Below are positions 22,588-29,024 of a stretch of DNA of 29,983 nt, piece after piece. Every line of letters begins with the position of its first letter. The stretch's first letter is position 1. A model generated the notes under the pieces. That model was not told the origin of the DNA. It searched no databases and worked only from the letters and a program-made list of their open reading frames with translations. The DNA comes from Methanoregula sp. GTDB lineage: Archaea > Halobacteriota > Methanomicrobia > Methanomicrobiales > Methanospirillaceae. Both the position numbers and the translations under genes were made by a program. The stretch spans positions 17,422 to 47,404 of the forward strand of contig JAQWDG010000001.1 of the NCBI GenBank assembly GCA_028705545.1, read 5' to 3'.

Positions 22588-23125
22588 ATCCGCGTTTGTT
22601 CTGCCGGGAAAGGAAGACTGCTCCGGCGCCTGCGGTTATGGTAAGGGCCAGGATAGCGCTCCACGGGGAGAGTGGGATCGGTGTTGCTTCGGCCTGTGCC
22701 GGTTCGATGGTGATTTTTGTGGTTGCATAGGGCCCGGAACCGACCCGTTCATGGTTGACCGGGCTTGAGACGACAAAGACCGTATACGTCCCCGGGTTGA
22801 GGTTCCCGAGAATGACCGAGGTATCCCATGCATACTCCCAGGTTCCATCTTTCATGTTGACCGGGGCAGTGGTAAACAGCCCCCTGCCCGCCGGGACATT
22901 CACGTTCTCCAGGGTCACTCCCCGGGAGTCCAGATCCGGGCCTGCCAAAAAGAGATAAACGGCAATGGTGTGGACCCCGGAGACGTTGCCGGAGAGGATG
23001 ATGGTATCACCGAGATTGACGACCGCAGGCGACGCGTTGATGGTGACCGTCTGGGCTCCCGCAGGAATGATGACAAGGAAAAAGAGCACGGCCATTACAG
23101 CCGGCAGACAGACTGCCCCACGCAT
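22586..23125 (-). CDS. Secreted surface protein with C-terminal membrane anchor
   Basis: The 179-aa protein begins with a signal peptide (about 1-24, ending PAGAQ), continues with one Ig-like beta-sandwich domain (about 25-142), and ends in a membrane helix (about 153-172) and a basic tail (SRQNKRG). Phrases such as NLGDTIILSGNVSG, VYLFLAGPDLDSRGVTL and LNPGTYTVFVVSSP resemble surface proteins that are abundant in Methanomicrobiales. The domain would face outside, tethered by the C-terminal helix. Ligand unknown. A TATA-like GTTTTATCCC (23148-23157) is centred about 28 nt before the ATG, so the transcript is probably leaderless. Confidence 0.8.
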   Translation of the reverse strand: MRGAVCLPAVMAVLFFLVIIPAGAQTVTINASPAVVNLGDTIILSGNVSGVHTIAVYLFLAGPDLDSRGVTLENVNVPAGRGLFTTAPVNMKDGTWEYAWDTSVILGNLNPGTYTVFVVSSPVNHERVGSGPYATTKITIEPAQAEATPIPLSPWSAILALTITAGAGAVFLSRQNKRG

Positions 23126-23147
23126 ATCATAATCATTCCTGCGTAAA

Positions 23148-23157
23148 GGGATAAAAC
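23148..23157 (-). promoter_or_regulatory. TATA box of the surface protein gene
   Basis: GTTTTATCCC on the minus strand, centred about 28 nt before the ATG at 23125. It lies in the 49-nt gap after the BrxD-like gene and shows that the surface protein has its own promoter. Confidence 0.45.
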
Positions 23158-23174
23158 TGTATCACCTTTTATCA

Positions 23175-24473
23175 CTATAATTCCATGACCATCACGGCCT
23201 CTTCTTCGGCTTTGAGGTCCCCTTTGAGGTGATCGGTCTCGAACTCGTACCCGTCGGAGGGGTTGAAATCGTCGTAGAGCTCGCACTTGTCCAGCACGTC
23301 GACGAACTCCTTTAGGAAGATCCGCGGGATGATATCGACCCGGCCCCCGAACCGGCCGGTGATCTTTTTTATCATCGCCCGGATAAAGCGGTGGGAGACC
23401 CGCTCGCGGTCGACCTCGCGGTAGGCCTCCGAGTATACCTCGCAGACCTTGAGGGCCACAAGCTCCAGTTTCGCGGTATCGAACCGGGCGAGCTGGATCT
23501 GGGGCTGGCGGGGGTTTTTGAACGTTCCTTCATCGGCGACGCTGATCCGGTCGTAGAGGGGAGTCACCGAGCGGATGCCCCGGGAACTGTCGAAAAATGC
23601 AGGGGTGCCGGTAAAGAGGAAGTAGCAGTACGGCATCCGGCCCCCGTCGAGCGCATCGATGATCCGGGCGAGCGTCTGGTAACTTTTTTCCCTCTGGTTC
23701 CGCTGAAGCCCCTGCGTGATCTCCAGCTCGTCAATGGCAATGGCAAGCCCGCGGTACCCCGCGCCGCGGACGATCTCGACAAGGCCTGCGAGGAAAAGGA
23801 ACGCGGTTGCATCGTCCACGTCGCCCCGGATCCCCGCCTTCTGCCGGAAGTCCCGGCCGACCGTGGGCTCTCCCGCGATCCAGCCGATTGCAGCCTGGGC
23901 CGTGGGATAGTCGCCGGCGTTACTGGCCCTATAATACGTGCGCAGGGCTGCGGCAAGACCGGTATTTTTCTCGCTGATCCGGGCAAGGGAGGATTCGATC
24001 TCCTTTTCCGCTGCCTCCCCAAGGGCCCCATCGTCCATGCTGCCGGCAGCAGAGACAAGCCGTTCTTCGAGGGCAAAGAGCCAGTTGTCGATGACGGTCT
24101 TTACGGCGTGATCGGTTTCTGCGGTCCGGAGCGCGGCGCAGACCTGCTGGTAGAGGACTCTGGGCTTGGAGAGCGAGGCTGTAGGGGAGATGAAGATATG
24201 GGCGGTCACAAACCCTTTCTCTGCCGCAGTTTCAAGTGCCCGGGCGACAAAGAACGTCTTTCCCGCCCCGTAGTCCCCCCGGACGAACTTGAGGTCGCCG
24301 CCGCCGTCGGCAACAAAATCGAGCTGCCGTGCGATCACCCCTTCCTCCAGTTCGAGACCGACCGCTATCCGCGATAAACCGGCAGCCGGGACCGTTCCCC
24401 TCCGAAGGGCGTTGACGATGGCAAGGCTCTCGTGGCGCCGGCGGTTTGTTCCTTCAGGCTCCGCAGTACTCAT
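23175..24473 (-). CDS. BrxD-like (DUF2791) P-loop ATPase
   Basis: The 432-aa protein matches the ATP-binding family DUF2791, annotated as BREX system ATP-binding or BrxD-like. The N-terminus has the family layout (IVNALRRGTVP, then GGGDLKFVRGDYGAGKTFF). Walker A is GDYGAGKT (66-73), Walker B is GLAIAIDELE (242-251) with D248/E249, and a sensor-like YFLFTGTP follows at about 284-291. The C-terminus (about 340-432) is helical and acidic. ATG 24473 is chosen because GGGGAG precedes it; the frame is open to 24491. It overlaps the TPR/winged-helix gene by 20 nt. No brxC, pglZ, brxL or methylase gene is in the window, so a BREX role is not supported. Confidence 0.85.
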   Translation of the reverse strand: MSTAEPEGTNRRRHESLAIVNALRRGTVPAAGLSRIAVGLELEEGVIARQLDFVADGGGDLKFVRGDYGAGKTFFVARALETAAEKGFVTAHIFISPTASLSKPRVLYQQVCAALRTAETDHAVKTVIDNWLFALEERLVSAAGSMDDGALGEAAEKEIESSLARISEKNTGLAAALRTYYRASNAGDYPTAQAAIGWIAGEPTVGRDFRQKAGIRGDVDDATAFLFLAGLVEIVRGAGYRGLAIAIDELEITQGLQRNQREKSYQTLARIIDALDGGRMPYCYFLFTGTPAFFDSSRGIRSVTPLYDRISVADEGTFKNPRQPQIQLARFDTAKLELVALKVCEVYSEAYREVDRERVSHRFIRAMIKKITGRFGGRVDIIPRIFLKEFVDVLDKCELYDDFNPSDGYEFETDHLKGDLKAEEEAVMVMEL

Positions 24474-26268
24474 AGGACTCCCCTTCCGCACCCATACCTT
24501 TCTTTTCCACGAGCATAATTCCCTGTGCCGCCCCTTTGCGGATCAGGCTGTTTACCAGCGCCGCAGCCCGCCTCGATCCGGTCAGCCGGCGCAGGTCGGC
24601 CTCGCTTGCCCTGCGGTGGGTGGCAAGGAATGCGAGGATAGCGGACTCCTTTTCCGTAAGGGCAAGCCGGTCGGCGAGTCCCGCAACGGTCTGCCGGGGG
24701 GCTTCACGGATACTTTCGGTTGTCTGTCCCGTAAAGGCGGGGCAGTCGGCCGGCATCTGCTCCTTGCAGCGCTGAACGAGAGCGAGGAACTCCTCCGGGT
24801 GGCAGAGGGCAGCGTGGGGCGGCAGGGCGTCGATGCCCCGCAGGCAGCTCTCCATGCAGGCTGCAAAGTCCTCCCGCTCCAGCGCACCGTCTGCCTGCGC
24901 AAGGTATGCCGCGGCAAGGCATTCCCGCTCCGCAGTCCCGAGCAGGGCCCGGCGCTCCTCGAGCCGGTGCACCAGTTCGCGGTCCAGCCGCTTCATCCGG
25001 GAGAGCAGGGTTTTTGTTCCCGCGATTGTTCCGGCGACCCGGGCAAGATCGGAAAATTTCCTGACGTTTGCGAGGATGTGAAGGAACACTTTCTCGCTCT
25101 CCCGGTCGTCCCCGCAGTCCGCGAGGAAGAGCGCGTACGGGAGCCCGCCGTTGAGGAAGTCCGCACGGTATGCACGGTAGTACCATGCCCGGGCCTCGGC
25201 CCCGTTTCCTTCGGCACGGTACATCCGTGCGATCTCGATAAGGCAGACAACATTTGCGTCCCGGGAAACAGATGCGAGAAACCGCTCCTTTGTACTGTCG
25301 GTTATCCCCTCCCTGAAGAGGTAGCCGGCATAGGTCCGGATCACGGTGCGGAGCGTCCCGGCTGAAAAGGGGGTCCCGATACCCTCCTGCACGAGCGCTT
25401 CATATGCGGCGTCTGCGTTTACCCGATCGCCGAGCGCCGCATAGACCTCGCAGAGGATAAGGCGGTGTTCCGGCCTGTTATCGAGGGCGACGAGCCGTTT
25501 TGCCCCGGCAAGCGCCGAAAAGAAATCTCTTCGGGCCATGAGGAGGAGGATATAGTCCTCCCAGAGTCCGGGTGCGGTGCAATCCTTACAGGACGATGCA
25601 TATGCGGCCGGTGCGCCTTCTGGATCGGCTTCTGCAAGTGCTGCAAGGTACTCCCGGAGGAGTGCCGGGTCGCGGCGTTCTTCGTAGAGTGCCAGCGCGA
25701 CGTCTGCGGCCTCCCGTGTACGGTGCGCAGCACGGAGGGCGCGGGCGTATTCCGCCGATCGTACTACGGGAGCACCGTTTGCTTCGTAGAGCGAACACGC
25801 CCCGGCTGCATACCCGGAGCGGACGAGGGCTCCGGCAAGGCGGTCGCGGTCGTCCGGCCGGTTCCCGGGCGCACAGAGCCGTTTTAAGACCGGCAGCGCC
25901 CCGCGGTCGTCGTTTCGTGAGAGGAGGATCGCGGCGTAACTGCGCAGGGCGTCCGGGTTGTCGGGGTCGAGCCGGACTGCTGCCGCGTACTCGGCATATG
26001 CGCCTTCGTCTCCCCGCTCTTCGAGCACTTTTGCGAGGTAACTGTGGACGTGCGAGGACCCGGGCATCTTCCGGGCAAGGTCGCGGAAGTACACCTCCGC
26101 ATCCTCGTATTTTTTTAAGCAGAAGAGGTTTGTCGCCGCAAGGACTTCGAGGGCCGGTTCGCGTGCGGTTTCCATGAGCCGGTTGCAGCAATCGAGCGAT
26201 TCCTGGTGTTTTCCCTCGTTGTAGAGCCGGAAGGCGTCTTTTGTGCGGTCGTCGTCAGCCGCATTCAT
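24454..26268 (-). CDS. TPR-repeat protein with C-terminal winged helix
   Basis: The 604-aa protein has an N-terminal TPR block (about 1-130, including DAFRLYNEGKHQESLDCCNR and AYAEYAAAVRLDPDNPDALR), then a long alpha-solenoid of less regular repeats to about 500. The last 80 residues look like a winged helix (LALTEKESAILAFLATHRRASEADLRRL, then a basic turn SRRAAALVNSLIRKGAAQG). That combination suggests a scaffold that binds DNA or protein and works with the downstream ATPase, with which it overlaps by 20 nt. ATG 26268 is chosen because it overlaps the stop of the glycosyltransferase gene as ATGA; the frame is open upstream to 26361 but within that gene. I do not recognise a named family. Confidence 0.82.
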   Translation of the reverse strand: MNAADDDRTKDAFRLYNEGKHQESLDCCNRLMETAREPALEVLAATNLFCLKKYEDAEVYFRDLARKMPGSSHVHSYLAKVLEERGDEGAYAEYAAAVRLDPDNPDALRSYAAILLSRNDDRGALPVLKRLCAPGNRPDDRDRLAGALVRSGYAAGACSLYEANGAPVVRSAEYARALRAAHRTREAADVALALYEERRDPALLREYLAALAEADPEGAPAAYASSCKDCTAPGLWEDYILLLMARRDFFSALAGAKRLVALDNRPEHRLILCEVYAALGDRVNADAAYEALVQEGIGTPFSAGTLRTVIRTYAGYLFREGITDSTKERFLASVSRDANVVCLIEIARMYRAEGNGAEARAWYYRAYRADFLNGGLPYALFLADCGDDRESEKVFLHILANVRKFSDLARVAGTIAGTKTLLSRMKRLDRELVHRLEERRALLGTAERECLAAAYLAQADGALEREDFAACMESCLRGIDALPPHAALCHPEEFLALVQRCKEQMPADCPAFTGQTTESIREAPRQTVAGLADRLALTEKESAILAFLATHRRASEADLRRLTGSRRAAALVNSLIRKGAAQGIMLVEKKGMGAEGESYEYCGA

Positions 26269-26972
26269 GGCGCGCCCGGGGCGAACCGGACCCGGAGCAG
26301 ACCCGCGAGCATCCGGAGCATGTCCGATTTTTTTACCCGGGAATCGCCCTTGTTCTGCCATGCTATGGGAACCTCCTCGATCCGGCTGCCGGCACGGGTC
26401 AGGCGCCAGAGGAGTTCGACATCGAACTCAAAGCCCTGTGCCCTGAGGTGAGGTAATACAGCATCGACTGCGGATTTTTTAAAGACTTTCGCCCCGCACT
26501 GCGTGTCGTGGAAGGAGAGCCCGAAGAGCAGCCGGATGATCCCGTTAAAACAACGGCTCTCAACCCGGCGCATCCAGCCCTGACGGATCGCAAGCGCCGA
26601 ACCTTCGATCCACCGCGACCCGATCGCCGCGTCTGCTTTTTTAAGGTGGCTAAACAGGCGCACCATCTCGTCAATGCCGGTCGAACCGTCGGCATCTGCG
26701 TACCCCACGAGCGGAGCCCGGGCTGCCGTAAGTCCGGCGATCACTCCCCCGCCTTTCCCGAGACGGGCAGGGAACCGGAGACAGCGGATCGCGAGATCGG
26801 GCCGCTTTTCGGCGATTTTGTCAACCACATCGGCGGTATGATCGTTCCCGTCGCAGACAACGATAAGCTCACCATCAAACGAAGTAATGGCGTCAAAGAG
26901 CCCGGCTATCCGTTTCTCCTCGTTGTACGCCGGGATGACAAGGCTGTACCTTGGTGTGGGGGGTGTCGTCAT
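26265..26972 (-). CDS. GT2-family glycosyltransferase (dolichyl-P-glucose synthase-like)
   Basis: The 235-aa protein has a GT-A fold like the Alg5/dolichol-phosphate glycosyltransferases. SLVIPAYNEEKRI (10-22) is the nucleotide-binding start and YADADG (91-96) contains the metal-binding D93-A-D95. FHDTQCGAKVFKK (about 153-165) is the typical acceptor-site loop, and GFEFDVELLWRL follows. No C-terminal membrane helices are present, so it may be a soluble or peripheral enzyme. It probably transfers a sugar from a nucleotide donor to a polyprenyl phosphate for N-glycans, but donor and acceptor are inferred. It is the first gene of a coupled trio; the TPR gene begins on its stop codon. Confidence 0.88.
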   Translation of the reverse strand: MTTPPTPRYSLVIPAYNEEKRIAGLFDAITSFDGELIVVCDGNDHTADVVDKIAEKRPDLAIRCLRFPARLGKGGGVIAGLTAARAPLVGYADADGSTGIDEMVRLFSHLKKADAAIGSRWIEGSALAIRQGWMRRVESRCFNGIIRLLFGLSFHDTQCGAKVFKKSAVDAVLPHLRAQGFEFDVELLWRLTRAGSRIEEVPIAWQNKGDSRVKKSDMLRMLAGLLRVRFAPGAP

Positions 26973-27077
26973 GGCAGGACAGTACCGCTGCCTGTTTTTG
27001 CCGTCGGGCTCTCACGGGGTATTCTCCGCCCGGCAAAAAACCAGTCCTGTACTGTTGGGGAGAGGTCGCCAATAATA

Positions 27078-27308
27078 TTACTGGTGTTTTGTGAGGTGCC
27101 GGGCGAGAGCCGTGTCTTTTTTGTATTTCTCTGCAATGGCAAGCGCGGTCATCCTGAGGTCGTGGTGGTCTTTGATGCAGGTCTCGGGAGGCGGGGACTT
27201 GCGCAGGATGGCGGAGGTATTCTCGGTCACCTGGATGAGTTCGGTTGCGATCAGCGCGTCGAGCCAGAGGAGGTCGGCGAGCATGTTTTTGATTTCTTCA
27301 TCGGCCAT
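27078..27308 (-). CDS. Small helical protein (76 aa)
   Basis: The start is ATG 27308 (MADEEIKNMLADLLWLDALIATELIQ); the open frame extends upstream through a G/C-tract region that is not coding-like. The protein is helical with no membrane segment, and contains CIKDHHDLRMTALAIAEKYKKDTALARH towards its end. I do not recognise the family. On the minus strand CTTAAAATACC (about 27337-27347) makes a TATA-like box about 33 nt upstream. The gene is separated from the glycosyltransferase operon by 105 nt and is transcribed in the same direction. Confidence 0.68.
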   Translation of the reverse strand: MADEEIKNMLADLLWLDALIATELIQVTENTSAILRKSPPPETCIKDHHDLRMTALAIAEKYKKDTALARHLTKHQ

Positions 27309-27405
27309 AGATCGTTGTGTTGGGGATGCCGGTATTTTAAGGTAGGGTGTATCGTGAAAAAGTCCGGTTTTTCCTTTTCCCTCCCGGGTTTCGCAAAGTG
27401 TTTCT

Positions 27406-27486
27406 GGGGGGTGGGGGGCACCCTCCCCCACGTGCAAAAAATCGGCCGGCCCGGACGTTTTCAAGAAGGGGGACCCCCCACCCCCC
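27406..27486. repeat. Perfect 13-bp G/C-tract inverted repeat
   Basis: GGGGGGTGGGGGG (27406-27418) is matched exactly by its reverse complement CCCCCCACCCCCC (27474-27486), enclosing 55 nt that include CCCTCCCCCACG and CGGCCGGCCCGG. The layout, two G6 tracts against two C6 tracts, recalls the element at 9756-9874, though the sequence is not the same. It occupies part of the gene-free stretch 27309-27740. Confidence 0.65.
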
Positions 27487-27524
27487 TCCGGCCCGGCCGT
27501 CCGGCGTGACTGGAAAAAATTTTG

Positions 27525-27581
27525 TCAGATGTGCATTTGATAATCAGTTGTACATCTGATAATCAGATGATCAACTGACAA
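27525..27581. repeat. Three tandem 19-bp palindromic repeats
   Basis: Unit 1 (27525-27543) is TCAGATGTGCATTTGATAA, unit 2 (27544-27562) is TCAGTTGTACATCTGATAA, and unit 3 (27563-27581) is TCAGATGATCAACTGACAA. Each holds a 7-2-7 palindrome with one mismatch (TCAGATG..CATTTGA and so on) and a 3-nt spacer. The segment 27521-27582 as a whole is also near-palindromic: 25 of 31 positions match between halves, with TTTGTCAG and CTGACAAA at the ends. It is AT-rich within GC-rich DNA. The layout suggests a cooperative operator or another protein-binding array. Confidence 0.8.
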
Positions 27582-27605
27582 ACGGTTTTTGCGATTTTTT
27601 ATTGA

Positions 27606-27631
27606 ACCGCGGGCCGCGGTACCGGTTTTTT
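27606..27631 (+). terminator. GC hairpin followed by T6 (terminator-like)
   Basis: ACCGCGGGCCGCGGT (27606-27620) is a perfect palindrome and is followed by ACCGG and six T (27626-27631). No plus-strand gene precedes it for more than 10 nt of coding sequence, so it would end only a short transcript or an antisense read-through. Confidence 0.4.
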
Positions 27632-27740
27632 CGTTCGGAAGCGATCCGGTACTGCTGTTCCTCTCCGGTTGCAGCCCGGCAGTTCCCGAGGGACAACCTT
27701 AATGTCCCTTCCTCCCAGACATTCCAGCCGGAACAATACC

Positions 27741-28157
27741 ATGACATACATTGACAATATCAGAAAAAACGGGAAATATGCCAATCCCTTCTTTGGCCTC
27801 ACCGGCATCGATGTCGTCAGCACGGAGGAAGGCCGTGCCGTTTTAAAAATGGCGGTACGGCCCGACATGCTCAATGGCGTGGGCTGGCTTCAGGGCGGGA
27901 TGCTTGTGGCGCTCGCGGACGAGGCAATGGCCCTTGCCCTCTACCCGATGCTTGATGCAACCGAGGGGATTGCGACCATCTCGGAGTCTACCAGTTTTAT
28001 CAAGGGTGTCCGGGAGGGCACGATCGCTGCCGAGGGCCGCGTGGTCCGGAAAGGGCGGCGGGTCGCGTTCTGCGAAGGAGAGGTCAGGATTGAAAATGCC
28101 GAAAAGACCCTGCTCTCGAAGACCACGGCCTCGTTTGTGATAACGGCCTGTAAATAA
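27741..28157 (+). CDS. PaaI-type hotdog-fold thioesterase
   Basis: The 138-aa protein has the hotdog fold seen in PaaI/YdiI-like acyl-CoA thioesterases. It begins MTYIDNIRKNGKYANPFFGLTGIDVV; NGVGWLQGGMLVALADEAMALAL (about 45-67) is the central helix region of the fold, where family members have HGG (here QGG), so the usual histidine is replaced by glutamine. The following strands include ISESTSFIKGVREGTIAAEG and VRIENAEKTLLSKTTASF. The acyl substrate is unknown. ATG 27741 is favoured over upstream in-frame codons. ACAACCTTAATG lies about 40 nt upstream as a possible TATA box. It is convergent with the TPR gene. Confidence 0.85.
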   Translation: MTYIDNIRKNGKYANPFFGLTGIDVVSTEEGRAVLKMAVRPDMLNGVGWLQGGMLVALADEAMALALYPMLDATEGIATISESTSFIKGVREGTIAAEGRVVRKGRRVAFCEGEVRIENAEKTLLSKTTASFVITACK

Positions 28158-28176
28158 AAAAAACCTTAAAAAAAAG

Positions 28177-28908
28177 TTATTTCTTGTTCTTCGCCGGCCC
28201 GTCCTTTTTGTCCGGCACCTTGTCAGCATTTTTATCGCTCCTGTCTCCTTTCCGTGTCACATAGTAGGCGACACCGGCAGCCACAACGATCAGGATAACG
28301 ACAAGTACGATAAGGGTTGTCTGCGTGGAGGAACCGGCAGATTTCTGTACCGCTGCCAGTTTTGCCGCGGTATCCTTGTCACCGGGATTGGTGGTAAGGG
28401 CTGCCTGGTATGCAACTGCGGCGTCCTGGAAGTTCTCCATCTTTGCCAGGGCATCGCCCTTGTTGATTAAGGCCCCGGTATAGTTCCCGTCGATTGCGAG
28501 TGCCTGGTTATAGGAATCGACCGCATCTTTGTAATTCCCGAGGGTGTACTGGGCATAGCCCTTGTTGTTCCAGAGCATCGTGTCCTTCGGGTACTCGGCA
28601 AGGCCGGTGTCGAGCGTTACGATCGCATCGGTATAGTTCCCGAGCTGGATCAGGGCGTAGGCCTTGTTCTGGTAGGTGTAGAGGAGCGCATCGCTGACTT
28701 TTATCATGGACGTATTCGAAGCGAGTGCCAGGTCGTACTGCTGGATTGCCCCGGCATAATCGCCACCCGAGAGGAGCTGGGTGCCCGTGTTATAGTACTG
28801 TGTGGCTGCATCGTGAACCGTCGTGTTTTCAGCGGCAGCGGCCGGCACGATTGCCAGCAGGCATGCCAGGAACAGGACGGCAACACATGAGATCTGTCCT
28901 CGTGTCAT
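28177..28908 (-). CDS. Extracytoplasmic TPR protein with C-terminal anchor
   Basis: The 243-aa protein has a signal peptide (about 1-26, ending PAAAAE) and four TPR units at about 35-66, 77-108, 111-143 and 145-177 (for instance NNKGYAQYTLGNYKDAVDSYNQAL). A membrane helix at about 198-217 and a Lys/Asp-rich tail (DRSDKNADKVPDKKD) follow. The TPR domain should be outside the cell membrane and the charged tail inside. Such proteins are frequent in Methanomicrobiales and probably organise surface complexes; the partner is unknown. It is divergent from pyrG, sharing a 116-nt region with an AT-rich AGTAATAATAGG near 28976-28988. Confidence 0.85.
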   Translation of the reverse strand: MTRGQISCVAVLFLACLLAIVPAAAAENTTVHDAATQYYNTGTQLLSGGDYAGAIQQYDLALASNTSMIKVSDALLYTYQNKAYALIQLGNYTDAIVTLDTGLAEYPKDTMLWNNKGYAQYTLGNYKDAVDSYNQALAIDGNYTGALINKGDALAKMENFQDAAVAYQAALTTNPGDKDTAAKLAAVQKSAGSSTQTTLIVLVVILIVVAAGVAYYVTRKGDRSDKNADKVPDKKDGPAKNKK

Positions 28909-28975
28909 ACCGGGTACATGGGTGCTTTCCTTTCATCAATCTTCTCACCCGCCTCCGGTCCATCCCGTCGTAAGA

Positions 28976-28988
28976 TAGTAATAATAGG
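28976..28988. promoter_or_regulatory. Divergent AT-rich box between TPR gene and pyrG
   Basis: AGTAATAATAGGA sits about 40-50 nt before the pyrG GTG and about 75 nt before the TPR gene start; it is the only AT-rich box in the divergent region. For pyrG it predicts a leader of about 15 nt, which would include GGGGGA (29014-29019). Confidence 0.4.
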
Positions 28989-29024
28989 AATTGGGGCGAA
29001 AATGTAAAGCAGCGGGGGAAGCAC

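Noticed and set aside
23391..24377. Open frame of 328 aa antisense to the BrxD-like ATPase
   Set aside because: The ATPase strand has Walker motifs and family layout; the antisense frame has none.
23175..24473. Calling the locus a BREX system
   Set aside because: Only the BrxD-like ATPase is present; none of the other core BREX genes are seen within the window.
26508..27509. Open frame of 333 aa on the plus strand opposite the GT2 gene and the small helical gene
   Set aside because: It crosses two minus-strand genes and the G/C-tract repeat, with no coherent domain.
27521..27582. Possible CRISPR array
   Set aside because: The 19-bp units are contiguous with no spacers and are internally palindromic; no cas genes are in the window.
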